Assembly: GCF_000738775.1 (NCBI RefSeq)
Contig: NZ_JPOC01000029.1
Span: 62,001 to 126,000 of the forward strand
Length of the DNA: 64,000 nucleotides
DNA from: Prescottella defluvii
GTDB lineage: Bacteria > Actinomycetota > Actinomycetes > Mycobacteriales > Mycobacteriaceae
Reading direction: 5' to 3'
Below are positions 46,556 to 55,694 of the stretch, piece by piece. The notes below the pieces were generated by a model, which worked only from the letters and a program-made list of their open reading frames with translations, was not told the DNA's origin and made no database searches. Numbering within the stretch: position 1 is the first letter of the stretch; each line of letters starts with the position of its first letter. The translations under genes and the position numbers were made by a program.

Positions 46556-48112
46556 CTACTCGTAGATGCCCTCCACACCCCACCTCCCGCCCTCCCAGAT
46601 CAGAAGCAACGCCCGCGACTCGGCGAGCAGCACCTGCGCACGGGAGGCCGCCCGCGCCGCCGAGGCATCCCACCACCGCTCGTCCACCGGCCACGGCCCC
46701 GCCCGCCCCTGCACTTCCCAGTCCCGGCTCCCCCACCGCAGCCGGGCCGGGACGGCACCGAACTCCCCCCGCTCGGTGACCTGCACGGCCGCACCCGAGC
46801 GGTCCTCGAGCGACACCGCCGGGAGACTCGGCAGCACCGTCGCCGGCGCCGGTTGGGGCAGCCGCCCCGGCCACGGTGCAGCGGGGTCGCACTCCGGCAC
46901 CAGCTCGTCTCCCAACGGCACCAACGTGATTCGCTCCATCGGCCCCCGACCGCCACTGAGCACCCCCACCTGCACCGACTCGCCGCCGAGCAGACCCTGC
47001 ACCCGGACCAGGGCCCGGCGGGCCCGTTCGTCCTCCTCCCCGACACCACCCCAGAGCCCCAGCTGCAGAGCCCCGGCCGCCACCACCTCCACCGGTTCGA
47101 GGCGCAGGACCGCGATCCCGGCGGTGGGCCGGGACTCACTGCGGCCGGTGAGCCAGCCGTCCAGCTGCCAGCGCACCCGGTCCGCGGTGCCCTCCGGCGT
47201 CAACGGTTCGGCGCACCGCCACGTCCGGGTCAGGTGCTCCCCGTTTCCGGTGGTCGCCGACACCTGCAGTCGTGTACACGCGACCGCGGCGCCCGACAGT
47301 TTCGCGTGCAGGCGCTCGGCCATGGCCCGGCCCGCGAAGGCCGCGGCGTCGACCCGGTCGATGGGCGGATCGCACTGCCGCTCCACCTCCAGGTCCGGGG
47401 GCAGCGTCCGCGCCGACGGCGGCCGTTCCGGTTCCCCCCGAGCCGTCCGGTGCGCCCGGACGGCATCGGAGCCGAAGCGTGACGCCACGTCGACCGCGGA
47501 CAACGCCGCGAAGGACCCGACAGTGCGCAGCCCGAGCCGACGCAGCAGATCGACCAGGTCCGCACGGTCCGTGGCCGCGAGGCTGGGCTCGGCCGCGATC
47601 TCGGCGATCGGGAGCGGGGCCAGGAACCGGGCGCCCTCCCCGACCGGCACCAACGCGGCACGGCGGGCCGCGATCACCGCGGTGGACAGTTCGTCGGCGA
47701 TACCGATCTGGCATTCCGCACCGGCCGCCGCCACCGCGTCCACCAAACGTTCGGCCGCGGACTCCTCCGAACCGAAGTACCGGATCGCACCGCGCGCCGC
47801 CAGCACCAGCAGACCGGGGCGCAACACCTCCACTCCAGGCACGACCTCGTCCACGGCGGCGGCGACGGACTCGAACAGTCGCGCATCACGCTCCGGATCG
47901 GACTGCGCCACATGAAGTTCCGGACAGCGTGCCTGCGCCTCCCGACGCCGCAACCCTCGGCGCACCCCGTCCGCCCGGGCCGGCGCCGAACATGCGATCA
48001 CCCGATTGGCCGACAGCACCGCCACCGGCCGCACGACCGGCAGGTCCGCCGCCGCGGCCGCGGCCACCGCGGGCCAGTCCGGACACCACACCGCCAGCAC
48101 CCGCGTACTCAT
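46556..48112 (-). CDS. imuB: ImuB, catalytically inactive Y-family polymerase homologue
   Basis: A 518-residue hub of the mutasome. The Y-polymerase fold is visible (VLAVWCPDWPAVAAAA, VLSANRVIACSAPARADGVRRGL, IGIADELSTAVIAARRA), but the metal-binding Asp expected early in the first strand is missing and the SxDE motif is replaced by ARGAIRYFG, so no polymerase activity is expected. QLGLWGG in the C-terminal third matches the beta-clamp-binding motif of ImuB. It recruits DnaE2 and ImuA'. The start at 48112 overlaps the imuA' stop (ATGA). Confidence 0.95.
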   Translation of the reverse strand: MSTRVLAVWCPDWPAVAAAAAADLPVVRPVAVLSANRVIACSAPARADGVRRGLRRREAQARCPELHVAQSDPERDARLFESVAAAVDEVVPGVEVLRPGLLVLAARGAIRYFGSEESAAERLVDAVAAAGAECQIGIADELSTAVIAARRAALVPVGEGARFLAPLPIAEIAAEPSLAATDRADLVDLLRRLGLRTVGSFAALSAVDVASRFGSDAVRAHRTARGEPERPPSARTLPPDLEVERQCDPPIDRVDAAAFAGRAMAERLHAKLSGAAVACTRLQVSATTGNGEHLTRTWRCAEPLTPEGTADRVRWQLDGWLTGRSESRPTAGIAVLRLEPVEVVAAGALQLGLWGGVGEEDERARRALVRVQGLLGGESVQVGVLSGGRGPMERITLVPLGDELVPECDPAAPWPGRLPQPAPATVLPSLPAVSLEDRSGAAVQVTERGEFGAVPARLRWGSRDWEVQGRAGPWPVDERWWDASAARAASRAQVLLAESRALLLIWEGGRWGVEGIYE

Positions 48113-48912
48113 CGGGCGATCGCCTCCGGCGTGAACGCGACCGCCTCCGGCACCCATTCCACGCGCCCCTGCATCGAACGCACGTCCAGGCGCGTGGTCC
48201 GCGGCCGGAACGCCCGCCCCTGCGCCCGCACCGTCAACCGAACCGAGCACAACCGGCCACGCCCGGCGTCCGCTCCACGCCCCACCCCCTCGTAGCCGCG
48301 CACCCGCGCCTCCAAACGGACCTCGGCACCGTCCCAGTGCCCGTCGACGACCACCAGCGTGGCCTGTTTGCTGCGGGCCCGCGCCACCACGGCCCGGGCC
48401 CGCGACGGCGGCACCGACATTCCGCCCAGACCCAGCACCACCAGATCCATGCCGTCGAGCAGGACCGCCGCCACCTCCACCGGATCCGGCCCCGGATCCG
48501 GCACGAACGCCATCCGCCGCAGTTGAGCGCCCATCTCGGTGGCGGCGAGCAATCCGAGTTGCGGACGACCGATCACCGCGACGTGCCCACCCGCCGCCGT
48601 CACCGACGCCAACAACCCCAGCAGCAGCGACGACGCACCGGACACCGCGACCACGGAACCGCGGACCAGTCCGCCCTGCGGCAGGAGCGCGGCCAGCGGC
48701 CCGGGCACCGGCAGCACCGGCACCCGTTCGGTCACGTCGACGGCACTCGATTCGCCCCTCGCCGGCACCGCCGCGATCCGGCGGCGCAGGTATTCCAGAC
48801 GCTGCTGACGCGTCAACCCGGATAACCCGGATAACCCAGATAACTCGGATGACCCCGATAACTCGGTGGACACGGCTGGTGAGGGCGCGGGCGACTGGGC
48901 CGGCTCGGTCAT
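48109..48912 (-). CDS. imuA': ImuA', mutasome accessory protein
   Basis: A 267-residue RecA-like accessory protein needed for damage-induced mutagenesis with ImuB and DnaE2. LLPQGGLVRGSVVAVSGASSLLLGLLASV is a degraded Walker A region; DLVVLGLGGM marks the Walker B strand. Residues 17-33 are an ELSG/LSG repeat encoded by 9-bp DNA repeats. The ATG at 48912 has GGGGAG upstream; an earlier ATG at 48996 lies inside the LexA box and was not used. Translationally coupled to imuB. Confidence 0.9.
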   Translation of the reverse strand: MTEPAQSPAPSPAVSTELSGSSELSGLSGLSGLTRQQRLEYLRRRIAAVPARGESSAVDVTERVPVLPVPGPLAALLPQGGLVRGSVVAVSGASSLLLGLLASVTAAGGHVAVIGRPQLGLLAATEMGAQLRRMAFVPDPGPDPVEVAAVLLDGMDLVVLGLGGMSVPPSRARAVVARARSKQATLVVVDGHWDGAEVRLEARVRGYEGVGRGADAGRGRLCSVRLTVRAQGRAFRPRTTRLDVRSMQGRVEWVPEAVAFTPEAIAR

Positions 48913-48988
48913 ATCTGCTCCCCGGGGGCACACTTCTGGCTCTTCCGATGCCGGGCGCGCGCGGGGAAGACGCGGCACACAGCTCGAC

Positions 48989-49004
48989 TCGAACATATTT
49001 TCGA
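48989..49004 (-). promoter_or_regulatory. SOS (LexA) box of imuA'-imuB
   Basis: TCGAACATATTTTCGA differs from the LexA palindrome TCGAAC-N4-GTTCGA at one base. It lies 77 bp before the imuA' start. Confidence 0.85.
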
Positions 49005-49075
49005 ATCACCTCCAGTAAAGCCCCCGCCCGTCAGCACGTCAAGGCGAACCCCGCCGATCCACTAACCTCGGGTAT

Positions 49076-50314
49076 GTGACTGATCAGGAACCCACCCGAG
49101 CGGGCCGACGAAGCCGGGCCGTCATCGGGCCGGACTACCTGATGGCCGGCAGGTACCGATTGCGCTCCAAGCTCGGCGGCGGCGGCATGGGCGCGGTGTG
49201 GCTCGCCCACGACACGCTCCTCGACCGCGAGGTCGCCGTGAAACAGGTCACCTCCACCGTCGGCCTGGACGACGCCGCGGCCCGTGAGATCCGCAACCGC
49301 GCCCTGCGCGAGGGCCGCAACGCCGCGCAGCTGTCCCACGAGCACGCGATCGCGATGTACGACGTCGCGGTCGAGTCCGGCGAACCGTGGCTGGTCATGG
49401 AGTACCTGCCGTCACGCAGCCTCGCCGAGGCCATGAACCTCACCGACACCCTCCCGCCCCTCGAGGTCGCGCAGATCGGTGCGCAGATCGCGGCCGCCCT
49501 CACGGAGGCGCACGCGGCCGGCATCCTGCACCGCGACATCAAACCGGGCAACATCCTCGTCGCCGACCGCGGCGAGGATCTCGGCGTCGTCAAGATCAGC
49601 GACTTCGGGATCGCCCGCGCGAAGGGCGACGCACCCAGCGGCAAGCCGGGGGTCATCACCGGCACACCCGCCTACTTCGCCCCCGAGGTCGCCCGCGGCG
49701 ACGACCCCACCGAGGCCAGCGACGTCTTCTCGCTCGGCGCGACGCTGTACACCGCTGTCGAGGGCCAACCCCCGTTCGGGCTCGACACCGACCCCATCGC
49801 CCTGCTGCACCGGGTCGCGAAGGCCGAGATCTACCGGCCGAGCCTCAGCGGTCCGCTCACCGACACGCTGCTGCATCTGCTCGAGCCCGACCCGACCCGG
49901 CGACCCACCATGGCGCAGGCCCGCGACGCCCTCGCCACCGTCGCGCTCGGATCCGACGCCCCGGCCGGGGCGGCCGTCGCCGACGCACTGATCGGCGCAC
50001 CGGTGAAGTCCGCCGCCGGCACCGTCCCCAACTGGGCGCACCGGTCGGCCCCGGCCGCCATCCCGCGCCGCCGCGCGAACCCGACCACCGCGTCGGATCT
50101 TCCTGCTGCGCAATCGAACACGCCACTGAGCTCGGTGCCGCGTCCGGCGGGCCGGGCCTGGCTCCGCCAGCTCACCGACGGACTCACCGGCCCGCAGGCC
50201 CCCACCGACCTGCGCGGCAAGATCGTCGCGGCCGCGCCGCTCGCGATGGCCGTCATGGTCGGCGTCATCGTGCTCGCGTTCGTCGTGGTGGCGATCGTCG
50301 CGCTGGCGCTCTGA
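49076..50314 (+). CDS. Serine/threonine protein kinase (PknB-like), no extracellular sensor
   Basis: A 412-residue Hanks-type kinase. Gly loop LGGGGMGAVWLAHD, Lys in VAVKQV, HRDIKPGNILV with catalytic Asp, DFGIARA and the activation segment TGTPAYFAPEVARG are all intact in residues 20-280. An Ala/Pro/Arg-rich juxtamembrane region of ~100 residues leads to a single C-terminal membrane helix (~388-412) that ends the protein, so there are no PASTA or other outside domains. GTG start at 49076. It converges with the response regulator gene, 9 bp apart. Confidence 0.93.
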   Translation: MTDQEPTRAGRRSRAVIGPDYLMAGRYRLRSKLGGGGMGAVWLAHDTLLDREVAVKQVTSTVGLDDAAAREIRNRALREGRNAAQLSHEHAIAMYDVAVESGEPWLVMEYLPSRSLAEAMNLTDTLPPLEVAQIGAQIAAALTEAHAAGILHRDIKPGNILVADRGEDLGVVKISDFGIARAKGDAPSGKPGVITGTPAYFAPEVARGDDPTEASDVFSLGATLYTAVEGQPPFGLDTDPIALLHRVAKAEIYRPSLSGPLTDTLLHLLEPDPTRRPTMAQARDALATVALGSDAPAGAAVADALIGAPVKSAAGTVPNWAHRSAPAAIPRRRANPTTASDLPAAQSNTPLSSVPRPAGRAWLRQLTDGLTGPQAPTDLRGKIVAAAPLAMAVMVGVIVLAFVVVAIVALAL

Positions 50315-50323
50315 GCCGCGAAC

Positions 50324-50998
50324 TCAGTCGATACGCCGCCGGTGCGCCCACCGGGTGAGCGCATTCCGATTGGACTGCTGGGTCTTTCGCAGCACGTTCG
50401 ACGCGTGGGTCTCCACGGTCTTCACCGAGATCACCAGTTCCTCGGCGATCTCCCGGTAGGTGTACCCGCGGGCGAGCAGGCGCAGCACCTCGAGCTCACG
50501 CGGGGTGAGTGAGTCCAGTTCCGGATCCAGCGGCGGCTCCGGGACGCTCGACCGTCCGGTGAACGAGTCAAGGACGAATCCCGCGAGCCGCGGACCGAAC
50601 ACCGCGTCACCCCCGGCCACCCGACGGACACCGTCGGCCAGCTCGACACCCGAGATCGTCTTCGTCACGTACCCGCGGGCCCCCGCCCGGATCACCGCGA
50701 TGACGTCCTCGGCGGCGTCGGACACGCTGAGCGCCAGGCACACAGGACCCGAGTCGATCCCGTTCAGCACCGCGACACCACCGCCGTCGGGCATGTGCAC
50801 GTCGAGCAACACCACCTGGGGACGCACCGCGTTGATGCCGGCGATCGCCTCGGTGACGCCCCCGGCCTCACCGACGACCTCCATGTCGGACTCCCGGCCG
50901 AGTTCGGCACGCACCCCCGCCCTGAACACCGCATGGTCGTCGACGAGGAAGACCCGGAACTTGTCGGGGCTGGACGCAGCAGAGGCCGAGAGAGTCAC
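50324..50998 (-). CDS. NarL/LuxR-family response regulator
   Basis: A 224-residue regulator. Receiver: FLVDDHAVFRAGV with the acidic pair, VVLLDVHMPDGGG with the phosphoacceptor Asp, the Ser/Thr region LALSVSDA and the Lys in YVTKTIS. Effector: LuxR helix-turn-helix SLTPRELEVLRLLARGYTYREIAEELVISVKTVETH. It starts 9 bp after the sensor kinase stop, so the two form an operon. Repeated TCAGGG sites in the divergent promoter region at 52.35-52.41 kb are candidates for its binding site. Confidence 0.95.
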   Translation of the reverse strand: MTLSASAASSPDKFRVFLVDDHAVFRAGVRAELGRESDMEVVGEAGGVTEAIAGINAVRPQVVLLDVHMPDGGGVAVLNGIDSGPVCLALSVSDAAEDVIAVIRAGARGYVTKTISGVELADGVRRVAGGDAVFGPRLAGFVLDSFTGRSSVPEPPLDPELDSLTPRELEVLRLLARGYTYREIAEELVISVKTVETHASNVLRKTQQSNRNALTRWAHRRRID

Positions 50999-51007
50999 GG
51001 CCCCACC

Positions 51008-52312
51008 CTAGGACATCGGTTCGGCCTGACTCGAGGGCGCGGACTCCGACTCGGCCGACATCGGCCGCGGCATGTGGATCCGCACCTCGGTGCCCTTGCC
51101 CACCGTCGAACGGACCTCCACCCGCCCGCCCCGACGCTCGATCCGTGCACGGATCGACTTGGCCAGACCCTGCCGGTCCTCGGGCACCGCGTCCTGATCG
51201 AACCCGACACCGCGGTCACGCACGAAGATGCTGACCTGGTCGCGCTCGGTCTCCGCGTACAGGTCGATGCTCGGGACCCCTGCATGCTTGGCGGCGTTGA
51301 CCAGCGATTCCCGGGTCGCGCCGAGCAGTGCCGTGAAGCACTCCCGCGACAACCCGGACCCGGCCTGATCGTCGGTCGCCAGTTCCACGTCGCCGACGGT
51401 CACCGGGCGCACCGTCACCCCGTGCTGGTCCTCCACCTCACCGGCGATGGTCTGCAACGCCTCCGACAGGCTCGTGTGCGCGGTCTCACCACCGCCGAAC
51501 AGCCACCGTCGCAGCTCGCGTTCCTGCCCCCGCGCCAGTCGGGTCACCTCCTGCGGGGAGTCCGCCTGCTTCTGGATCAACGCGAGGGTCTGCAGTACCG
51601 AGTCGTGCAGGTGCGACGCGATCTCCTCGCGTTCCTCGTTGCGGATGCGGGCGGCGCGTTCCTCCCCCAGCGCCCGCCACAACCGCAGCCACAGCGGCAC
51701 CGTCAGCAGCCCCGCGCCGACCAACGTCACGACCACCGCCAGCAGCGACGACCGCAGCGCGTCGAGGTCGACCTGCGCGAGGATCACCACGCCGAGACCT
51801 GTGACGATCAGCGTCACACCACCGAGTATCCGCGCCCAGGTGAGCACCGTCGGACGGTGCGGCAGACCCAGCACCGAACGCGAACCGTCAGTGTCGAACT
51901 CCCGCCACACCAGCGCGGCCCCGACCGCGACGACGACGAACGGTGTGATCACCGACGCCGCCGTACCGCTGATCATCCAGCTCAGACCCGCGCTGATCGC
52001 GAGTCCGATCACGGCAAGGCCCAGCGCACGACGGCGCTCGGCGGCACTGGGCTTCTCGGTGTCGGTCCCCGGCGGGGTGAAGATCCACAGCAGCCCGTAC
52101 GCGACGATGCCCGCACCCGCCAGCGCCGCCAGCAACGTGAACGCGATCCGCACCTTGAAGACGTCGACGTCGAGATGGTCCGCGAGGCCGCCGGCGACAC
52201 CGCCCACGATGCGGCCCCCGACTCGACGCTCGAGCCGGGGCTGGAGGGTCTCGTCCCGCACGGGTTCGAGGGCCGAGTTCACAGCCTGATTCGGTTCGGC
52301 CAAAGGTTGCAC
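51008..52312 (-). CDS. Sensor histidine kinase with N-terminal PspC domain
   Basis: A 434-residue kinase. Residues ~25-85 are a PspC domain (RRVGGRIVGGVAGGLADHLDVDVFKVRIAF and its helix); four further membrane helices follow to ~240. The HisKA_3 dimerisation helix holds the phosphoacceptor His in EEIASHLHDSVLQTLALI. The ATPase domain has the N-box ESLVNAAKHAG and G-box DRGVGFD. PspC sensors in actinobacteria respond to envelope stress. The GTG at 52312 is my choice; an ATG at 52348 touching the operator palindrome is possible. Confidence 0.9.
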   Translation of the reverse strand: MQPLAEPNQAVNSALEPVRDETLQPRLERRVGGRIVGGVAGGLADHLDVDVFKVRIAFTLLAALAGAGIVAYGLLWIFTPPGTDTEKPSAAERRRALGLAVIGLAISAGLSWMISGTAASVITPFVVVAVGAALVWREFDTDGSRSVLGLPHRPTVLTWARILGGVTLIVTGLGVVILAQVDLDALRSSLLAVVVTLVGAGLLTVPLWLRLWRALGEERAARIRNEEREEIASHLHDSVLQTLALIQKQADSPQEVTRLARGQERELRRWLFGGGETAHTSLSEALQTIAGEVEDQHGVTVRPVTVGDVELATDDQAGSGLSRECFTALLGATRESLVNAAKHAGVPSIDLYAETERDQVSIFVRDRGVGFDQDAVPEDRQGLAKSIRARIERRGGRVEVRSTVGKGTEVRIHMPRPMSAESESAPSSQAEPMS

Positions 52313-52347
52313 AGTCCCGATCCTGGCACGCGCACGCCGCCCGGGCA

Positions 52348-52406
52348 TCAGGGCCCGACCCTGAGATCCACACCGGCCCGACCGCCGGATCAGGGAAAGA
52401 TCAGGG
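52348..52406. promoter_or_regulatory. Clustered TCAGGG sites in the divergent PspC promoter region
   Basis: An inverted pair TCAGGG-N5-CCCTGA (52348-52364) and two direct copies of GATCAGGG 11 bp apart (52388-52395 and 52399-52406) lie between the divergent sensor kinase and PspC genes. Helical-turn spacing and symmetry suggest a dimeric regulator, most simply the linked LuxR-type response regulator. Confidence 0.6.
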
Positions 52407-52451
52407 TAGTTCCCGATGGTGCAGACGGCGCCCGGTCGCGACGATGGTTCC

Positions 52452-53774
52452 ATGACCACTGAAGGGACCACCGGGAGCTTCTCCGATCAGCTTCACGACC
52501 TGTGGCGGACCCGCCCGGTCCGGCTACCCGCCGACGGCCACATCGCGGGCGTCGCGGCCGGCATCGGCCACCGGTACGGCATCGACCCCGTCCTCGTGCG
52601 GGTCGCGTTCGTCGTGTCGACGATCTTCGGCGGCGCCGGCATCGTGTTGTATCTCGCGTGCTGGCTGCTGCTGAGCAAGCCCGGCGACCAGGTCTCGCCC
52701 GCGGAGTCGCTGTTCGGACTCGGCAAGAGTTCGCAGTCCGGCACCAAGACCGTGGTGCTGCTGGTCGCGCTCGGAATCGCCGCGAGCACACTCGGACCGA
52801 TCGGCGTCGGGATGGGCGGATCGGGCCTGATCAGCTTCGCCCTCATGCTCGGCGGCGTGTGGCTGCTCCACCAGCGCCGGCCGGTTCCACCGGCACTGCC
52901 CGCCGGAGCCGGCCAGACCGTCGCCGGATTCCCGGTCACACCGTTCCCGACGGCGTCGACGCTCCCGTATCCGGGGTATTCGAGTCAGATCTACAGCCCC
53001 TACACCCGGCTGCCCGATCACTACGAGCCCGGGCCCACCCCGAAGTCACCCGACGAACCGAACCCGGCAGACGGCGGGACGCCGCCCGACCCGGCGCCCC
53101 CGGCGTGGGATCCGCTGGGCGTCGCCCCGTTCGCGTGGGACCTCCCCGAGCCGGCCCGCACACCCGAACCGCCCGCAGAACTGCCGCGCAAGCAGCGCAC
53201 CCGCTTCACCTCCGTCGTGCTCGGCCTCGCAGTCCTGGCCGCGGCCGCCGCAACCGGCGTGTGGGCCGCGACCGGCGCGGAATGGCTGACGCCCGCCCGG
53301 ATCGGCGGCATCGCCCTCGCCGTGATCGGTGCCGGACTGCTGGTCGGCGCCTTCCTGCGACGCGGCTACGGGCTCCTCGCAGTGGCGTTCCCGCTCACCG
53401 GCTTCGTGATTCTCGCGTCGATCGTCGGACCGATGAACTGGGACGGATCCAGGCTCGGCGACCGCACCTGGACCCCACGATCGATGGGCGAACTGACAGC
53501 CCTCTACGAGGGCACGGCCGGCGACTTCACCGTCGACCTGCGCCAGCTCGATCTCACCGAGGACCGAGAAGTGCGCCTCGACGGCACATTCGGCAACTAC
53601 ACCGTGATCGTGCCCGAGAACATGAACATCCGCACCGATTGTTCCGTCGTCGGCGGTACCACCGACTGCATCGGAGACGGATACGTCGACGGTGGCGCCG
53701 ACGGCACCAGCGGCCCGGTCCTGGACCTGACGGTCGACAACATCTTCGGAGAAGTGAGGGTCTACCGTGGCTGA
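52452..53774 (+). CDS. PspC-domain membrane protein
   Basis: A 440-residue protein. Residues ~12-75 form a PspC domain (RTRPVRLPADGHIAGVAAGIGHRYGIDPVLVRVAF). After two to three more helices comes a Pro-rich cytoplasmic or extracellular linker (~155-255). Three further helices and a C-terminal domain (DFTVDLRQLDLTEDREVRLDGTFGNYTVIVPENMN) of the adhesin-like, LiaF-related type complete it. PspC, LiaF-like proteins and NarL systems form envelope-stress modules. It is divergent from the sensor kinase and overlaps the next gene by 8 bp. Confidence 0.9.
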   Translation: MTTEGTTGSFSDQLHDLWRTRPVRLPADGHIAGVAAGIGHRYGIDPVLVRVAFVVSTIFGGAGIVLYLACWLLLSKPGDQVSPAESLFGLGKSSQSGTKTVVLLVALGIAASTLGPIGVGMGGSGLISFALMLGGVWLLHQRRPVPPALPAGAGQTVAGFPVTPFPTASTLPYPGYSSQIYSPYTRLPDHYEPGPTPKSPDEPNPADGGTPPDPAPPAWDPLGVAPFAWDLPEPARTPEPPAELPRKQRTRFTSVVLGLAVLAAAAATGVWAATGAEWLTPARIGGIALAVIGAGLLVGAFLRRGYGLLAVAFPLTGFVILASIVGPMNWDGSRLGDRTWTPRSMGELTALYEGTAGDFTVDLRQLDLTEDREVRLDGTFGNYTVIVPENMNIRTDCSVVGGTTDCIGDGYVDGGADGTSGPVLDLTVDNIFGEVRVYRG

Positions 53775-54018
53775 ATTCGCAGACAACTCGGGCATCCCCG
53801 TCGACGACACCGACGAGACGTCGAGCCCTCGACGGTCCCGGTGGCCGTCGTTCGGGCTCCTCCTCGCGGGCCTGGCGGCACTGCTCGTCAGCGCATGGGC
53901 GCTGATCGGGCCCTTCTCCCTCGAACCCCTGGCGAACGTCGAGTTCCGCTGGCTGTTCGTGGTCGGGGCCGTCGTCATCGGCGCGGTGCTGGTGTTCTCT
54001 CCGGGACGTCGTCGGTAG
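53767..54018 (+). CDS. Small two-helix membrane protein
   Basis: An 83-residue protein with two hydrophobic helices (~28-48 and 61-78) and a basic end (SPGRRR). GTG start at 53767 overlaps the stop of the PspC gene, so the two are co-translated. It probably belongs to the envelope-stress module. No family recognised. Confidence 0.82.
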   Translation: MAEFADNSGIPVDDTDETSSPRRSRWPSFGLLLAGLAALLVSAWALIGPFSLEPLANVEFRWLFVVGAVVIGAVLVFSPGRRR

Positions 54019-54034
54019 TCCGGCCCGGAACGAC

Positions 54035-54068
54035 AAGGGCGCCCCGGCCGGATGGCCAGGGCGCCCTT
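54035..54068. terminator. Bidirectional terminator between PspC operon and guaA
   Basis: AAGGGCGCCC (54035-54044) pairs exactly with 54059-54068, with extra GGCC pairing inside. It separates convergent operons, 13 bp from the guaA stop. Confidence 0.85.
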
Positions 54069-54081
54069 CGTCATTCGGGGA

Positions 54082-55653
<1,572 letters not shown>

Positions 55654-55694
55654 CAGAACAGTCTAATATGCGCAGCCCCCGCGCCGTCCCCGGC

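Noticed and set aside
46556-48112. ImuB as an active DNA polymerase IV
   Set aside because: The early metal-binding Asp and the later acidic pair of Y-family polymerases are missing; the C-terminal clamp motif and gene order fit ImuB.
48913-48996. An upstream ATG at 48996 for imuA'
   Set aside because: It lies inside the LexA box, and the extra residues are Arg/Pro-rich and unlike the family. The ATG at 48912 has a good ribosome-binding site.
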